A DNA stretch of 64,000 nucleotides from Albugo candida (taxonomy: Eukaryota > Oomycota > Peronosporomycetes > Albuginales > Albuginaceae). Location of the stretch: assembly GCA_905220665.1 (NCBI GenBank), contig CAJNAR010000175.1, forward strand, positions 186,001 to 250,000, in the 5' to 3' direction. How positions within the stretch are numbered: position 1 is the stretch's first letter; every line of letters begins with the position of its first letter. Both the position numbers and the translations under genes were made by a program. The notes under the pieces are model-generated. The model was given only the letters and a program-made list of their open reading frames with translations, did not search any database and was not told where the DNA came from. Of the stretch, positions 59,795 through 64,000 are shown one piece after another.

Positions 59795-59812
59795 GAAAGT
59801 GATCAAAATGAA
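59795..59812 (-). promoter_or_regulatory. Inr + FPR core promoter, type C
   Basis: TTCATTTTGATCACTTTC on the minus strand. It keeps the Inr (TTCATTTT) and CACTTTC despite strong divergence of the surrounding sequence, which supports function. About 30-50 bp before ATG 59764. Confidence 0.6.
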
Positions 59813-62085
59813 GAGCGCAAAAAATCAATGCCAGAAAGCCAGATTTTATTTAGCGACAGTCTCTTATTGCCGTAAGCGTCCAGGGACCAATCAAATATCA
59901 TATGACTTCCACGTATGGCTTCAATACCTTGATTCCACTACAACAAGACGAACAGAAATCACGTAGAAGTTGCACTACCAAACTGACTACAATGATACTG
60001 TTAGCCTGTAATCAATCTCGAGTTCCTTCCAGCACAAAATCACAGCGAGATCAACGCTATGTTGCAGTGCTTTCGATGTTATTCTAAATTGCAACTATCT
60101 TTCTGCGACAACAGATCGTGCAATAAACAATACCGCTCAGCTGGGCTCTAGAACGCCTTAAATTTCTAGGCGTACTTTCTCCGTGTTGGTACAAAATCAC
60201 AAGGAGATGAACGTGTGCTTCAATAGTGTCGTAAAGTTGTGCCGCAAATAAATAGCTGACTTGCAGTAATCACAATTTCGCAACCTGACTTCGCTTTCAA
60301 ATATTTTTCTTCCTATTTGCTCGGTACATCACGAATCGTCTCTTGTAGCATGCATGTCATGTGTACAAAAATGTTCCTTTCCTCCTTGTTGGGGGATCGA
60401 ATATCGATGATTCCTGGAGTATCAAGGTAACTTAGCTGTTCTGTTAATTTGATAGGCTCGCTGAGAGATTTTATCGTGTCAAGGGTATGAGGAATCGTCA
60501 TGGTGTCAATTGATCAGACGTCGGACGGACCAAAAACAAGCTCCAACTTTGCAGTCCACCTTCTGCCCTGAGAGAAAGACGAGAAGTAGTAGTCGAGTAA
60601 TGGTGTGCGAGATAACACATGAAAATCCTGAAATGCTGAGACTAAGATCGTCGTTTGATGAATATAAAGCCGGGTCAGTAATTTTGTTCTACCAGAAGCC
60701 TTTGATAGATATATAGGTGGTCACGGGAGAGGTTATGTCTGAGTTTGTTGTCGGGTAGTGCTACTTGATGAATTCTCGAGTTGCGCTTTGTATATCGCAA
60801 TATACAGTCGACAATCTGCAACACACAGGCTATCTCAACCTCCGAATGAGATTTCTACAACCAAAGTAAGTGTCTAACTGTTTCACTAGCATAAAAAATC
60901 AATGGGACTGCCCAGTATCGTTGCGTATTTGCCATGTATCAAATCAATATGAATCGTAGCCAATGCAGGATGCAATGATTGTGAGGAAAATTTCTGTAGT
61001 GTATCCACGAGGAAGATTCTTGCCATTAAATCAATTGAAGCGGAGTCTCTGATTTTGTTTCATGTGAAATTATGGTTCTTGCGCAATTATTCTGTCGATT
61101 TTCGATCCACTTGGTGATTGAAAGCTACGCCTGTACAGTATCCATCTATGGGTTCTCACGGGTAAAATGGAAGAAACTGCTAACCAATTAGGGTATCCTT
61201 GAGGGCTATAACGCACTAAATTGCTGCGACATATTGCCGATGCCTTCTGGTTCAATCGGAGATGACGTTTTGCGTTAATCTTGAGCGAAATTTCTCATTC
61301 AGTTTACGTACGATCACTCAAGATCGACAATCGACTCGACAGTAGGCAGTAATTATCGATTGAGCTTCGCTGAGTTTGATACAGCCATACCAAAAGGTAC
61401 GCACTTCTTGAACGTGGGGCGATCTTGTGCAAAGTTGGCATTGCATGCCGGATTCTTCCTCAGCAAAGGTTATAATATTCGATTGATCAAATTAATTGTC
61501 AAGAATGCACACACAATATTGATCGTTATGGTGCCAATGACGTTCCTTCTTGCATTGGAACTGGGATAAGCGAGGAGGAATGCATCAAAGTTGTCAACAG
61601 CTCTTATTTTGCCATTTCTGAATTCCACTTACATCTTTCGTCATTGCTCGCAGACGGTCGATGGTCTTACCAGCAGATATCGATTCTGAAGCAGTATACT
61701 TACAAACAAGAAGACGCTGCACTCTTTGACGATCTTTTAGAAAGCATTGTGAGTCACCGAATTTTCCAGCCGAGATGTGTATTCGATCTTGCTATAAGAA
61801 GAATATGATATCTTCATCACTTCATTACATTACTGCTCTTCTATTTTCGACCACGAAACGTACCTCGAGCGCACCACACACAGCCGATAGCCAGAAATAT
61901 ACAACAAAACAACTATTCTGGAAGTGTTTGTCGAATGCATCTATTGACTCAACCTGTTCGTTACGCGTTGTACAAAATGACGGTACGTACTCACGCACCA
62001 ACAAGAGCCAATTGGGCGTTGGGTAGAAGAGTGGTGAAATGATTTCAAGAGTGCAAATGCTATAATGCTTTCTTTTGGTAAGCAT
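59813..62085. repeat. Older diverged copy of the unit spacer, to the right of the type-C gene
   Basis: Collinear with the spacer upstream of the A and B genes but strongly diverged. Matching landmarks: TATGTTGCAGT (60058), ACAATACCGCTCAG then TGGGCTCTA (60128-60150), CTAGCATAA ... TTGCGTATTTGCCATGTATCAA (about 60890-60950), and ATTATCGATTGAGCTTCGCTGAGTTTGATA (in two parts, about 61351-61382). Together with the type-C gene it represents a fifth, older copy of the same locus. No intact gene. A minus frame at 60313-60501 with LDTPGIIDI is too short to call. Confidence 0.6.
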
Positions 62086-62180
62086 GCATCGCTCCCCAAA
62101 ACGCTATCGAGAAGAGAAATCGAGTGCGGATCATGCGGTGGTGATGAAAACGGAAAAGAGCAAGAGGATTGTCAAGAGCA

Positions 62181-62501
62181 ATGGTGAACGAGCCTATGAT
62201 CTCATGGACGAATAACCAGGCCGCCGTCCGTCAGTTGTTTCAACGAAGCTACTCCAATCAAGGCCACACATTGACTGCGGATGACTTTCGCCAAATTTCA
62301 AACGATCAAACAAACTTTCGCAGCATGGTACTTTCACAGCTCGAACTTGATGGCCGACTTGCATACAAAGGTGTTTCCGACATCAAGGTTTCTCTAGTTC
62401 GGAGCTTCAAGGAAATGCAAGATGGACGATGCAAGTTGAAGATGGCACCTATACAAGTGAAACTTGAAGGAAAGACTCTTGGAAGCACTTTAATTACGTG
62501 A
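62181..62501 (+). CDS. Small uncharacterised frame, possibly broken
   Basis: 106-codon ATG frame with ordinary amino-acid use (HTLTADDFRQISNDQTNFRS, LELDGRLAYKGVSDIKVSLV). Just upstream, from ATG 62084, another frame is open for 43 codons (HRSPKRYREEKSSADHAVVM, then SNGERAYDLMDE) and stops at 62213-62215. Moving from that frame to the longer one near 62210 would give one protein of about 145 residues. The locus may therefore be a frameshifted gene or two overlapping chance frames. No family recognised. Confidence 0.35.
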   Translation: MVNEPMISWTNNQAAVRQLFQRSYSNQGHTLTADDFRQISNDQTNFRSMVLSQLELDGRLAYKGVSDIKVSLVRSFKEMQDGRCKLKMAPIQVKLEGKTLGSTLIT

Positions 62502-64000
62502 TAACTTTTTAGTCGTATCTTAATGAAGGTGGGAAATATTATAGGCATGAATAAGACAGCTTTCATTCAATCCGATGTCCTCCTTACTCCTCTGCCAATA
62601 CGATATGGTTTCACTACTCGGTCACTCGTACTTTAGCGCATTCGCTCGACGATTGATATCATTAGCTAGATCCAACTAAAATGAACTCACACGAATCGTT
62701 TAACAATCTTCCGAAGCAGCCAAATGTTATCCCATGTTATCCCATTGGTCATCGAAGAGAGATGGAACGCAACGATTCAAAACGTGTCCGAACTCTCTAT
62801 GTTTGCATCACAAAAACGTGACCTTCCGATTCTTGAAAATTCTTAGTTTCGTCTGGCCTTGACGATGCTGCCAATTTGATGTCAGTGATGTAGATGAAGA
62901 GTATATATCCGGCATTACCATCTGCAGTCATTCTTCTTGAGGAGCAGTAAAATGAGATAAACATCTCTTTTCATAGGGAGAATCCATGGCACAATAGTGG
63001 TAGGAGCTACTCCCGACTTGACATCAATTTTATCCATCCCAATTACGTTGGACAAACGTTGTCTGTGCTATTATGCGGATGGTACGGTCGGAGGCAAATT
63101 ACCATCAGCGAATGATATCTGAATTTTGGCTCACCTTGCAGGTAGTGTTGATGCACGTCGTCTGGAACGATTAATACTGTCGCTTGTTCGATCAGCGATC
63201 CATAATTTCGATAATTGCAGCACTCTCCGTGATCTACTGATGTTCGATACTTTCGAAGGCAGTGTTACAACTAAGACACACGCATTCAGCTCGCCATAGT
63301 GCTGCATTAACCCTCCTATCAAAGATCATTCTGTGTTTTTCAATGGCTTAAAAGTCATTGCCGCATGTACGGCATCAGCGAGTAGAATTAAAAGTGCGAT
63401 TTCGATTCTAGTCCGCTTAGATGGCTGATGTTCAGCCTAGTCTGCTGAAGAACAAACTGTACCTTTTGGACATGATTTAATTACAGGCTAGAGGCAGCAT
63501 AGTAGTGTCAGCAGTACATGTTATCAACCCGCATAGGAAATTCTGAGGCATTTACTAGATGTATATCTAGCAAGTAAGACAGCGGAGACATTTCGAAAAG
63601 TCCGCTCGTCTAATCCTAGTATCATAGACACATACAACTTAGTATGATCTATGCGTGATCAACGCAGGTGTTCCAGATTACAGCTACGTTAACAAAATCG
63701 AGGATTTATTCTAAAAGAATAATTCTCGAATCGGTACAAATCGTCTCGGGCATATTGTCGTGGGGTGAGTTACCATTTGATGTAGGTGATGATGCGAGAT
63801 GTTGGAAGCGCCTCCCAATGCGGGAACCAGAAATTAAATGTGTGTTATTACCAGAATGGAAGCCATTTAATGCACTCGAACATGACTTTGTAACGAGGGC
63901 ACACTGGTGGCTGCAATGAACAACCTGATCGCAACTTCACGCGTGCATCGCAATGCCGAGCGAAGGCAGAAGCTTGCAAGAACTGAGTGAACCAAGCTTT
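62502..64000. other. No recognised gene; scattered exon-like fragments
   Basis: About 1.5 kb. Plus-strand fragments with coding character occur at about 62978-63121 (TIVVGATPDLTSILSIPI, then CYYADGTVGGKLPSAND, preceded by a TTTCATAG acceptor-like site) and 63143-63297 (SVDARRLERLILSLVRSAIH). A last open stretch at 63668-63919 contains SGILSWGELPFDV and LPEWKPFNALEHDF. They are separated by stops, do not join into a model I can defend, and may be a decayed gene. Confidence 0.35.

Noticed and set aside
60313..60501. LDTPGIIDI-like GTPase (AIG1/dynamin-type) fragment
   Set aside because: Only one short motif; no P-loop or other G motifs nearby.

Overview
The window reads as nuclear DNA of an oomycete (water mould). 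The closest fit I can infer is an obligate plant parasite of the Albugo (white rust) type. The evidence is a compact gene-dense half with eukaryotic conserved genes (GPN1, ARPC4, RNF113/CWC24, UNC119, oligopeptidase B), very short GT-AG introns of about 40-65 nt, moderate GC, an UNC119 homologue that suits a zoosporic flagellated organism, an oomycete-type Inr+FPR core promoter, and a cluster of small secreted cysteine-containing proteins. The genus is an inference; no marker gene here proves it.

Layout. 1-2.7 kb is a graveyard of two retroelements: a Ty3/Gypsy integrase tail with chromodomain, then a Ty1/Copia pol fragment. 2.8-28.8 kb is a tight run of about fifteen genes with intergenic gaps often under 150 bp: GPN1, oligopeptidase B, two unknown basic/coiled-coil proteins, a large two-pass membrane protein, ARPC4, a cytochrome b5-domain protein, an ankyrin protein, a head-to-tail minus-strand trio (TPR, IQ/LRR, HEAT), a small unknown gene, an ARM protein with a possible ARID-like N-terminus, UNC119, and RNF113. 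I built splice models for these by joining open frames across GT-AG introns with phase checks.

28.6-58.8 kb is the remarkable part: four tandem copies of a unit of about 7.57 kb (U1-U4). Each unit begins exactly at exon 7 of the splicing factor gene RNF113, carries one secreted-protein gene on the minus strand, a long decayed spacer, and a tryptophan synthase beta (TrpB) pseudogene whose 5' end forms the junction to the next unit. Units alternate A-B-A-B in sequence type, so the array looks like a first ~7.5-kb duplication followed by divergence and then a ~15.15-kb dimer duplication. Only U1 joins an intact RNF113; U2-U4 carry dead exon 7-8 fragments. The secreted proteins (257 aa in A, 243 aa in B) share a near-identical signal peptide but differ in roughly a third of mature residues, while the flanking non-coding DNA differs by only a few per cent by eye. 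This pattern fits diversifying selection on effector-like proteins.

58.99-62.1 kb holds an older, diverged relative of the same secreted gene (256 aa, type C) together with a recognisable but eroded version of the unit's spacer. This region probably represents an older duplication of the locus. The last 1.5 kb has no gene that I can name.
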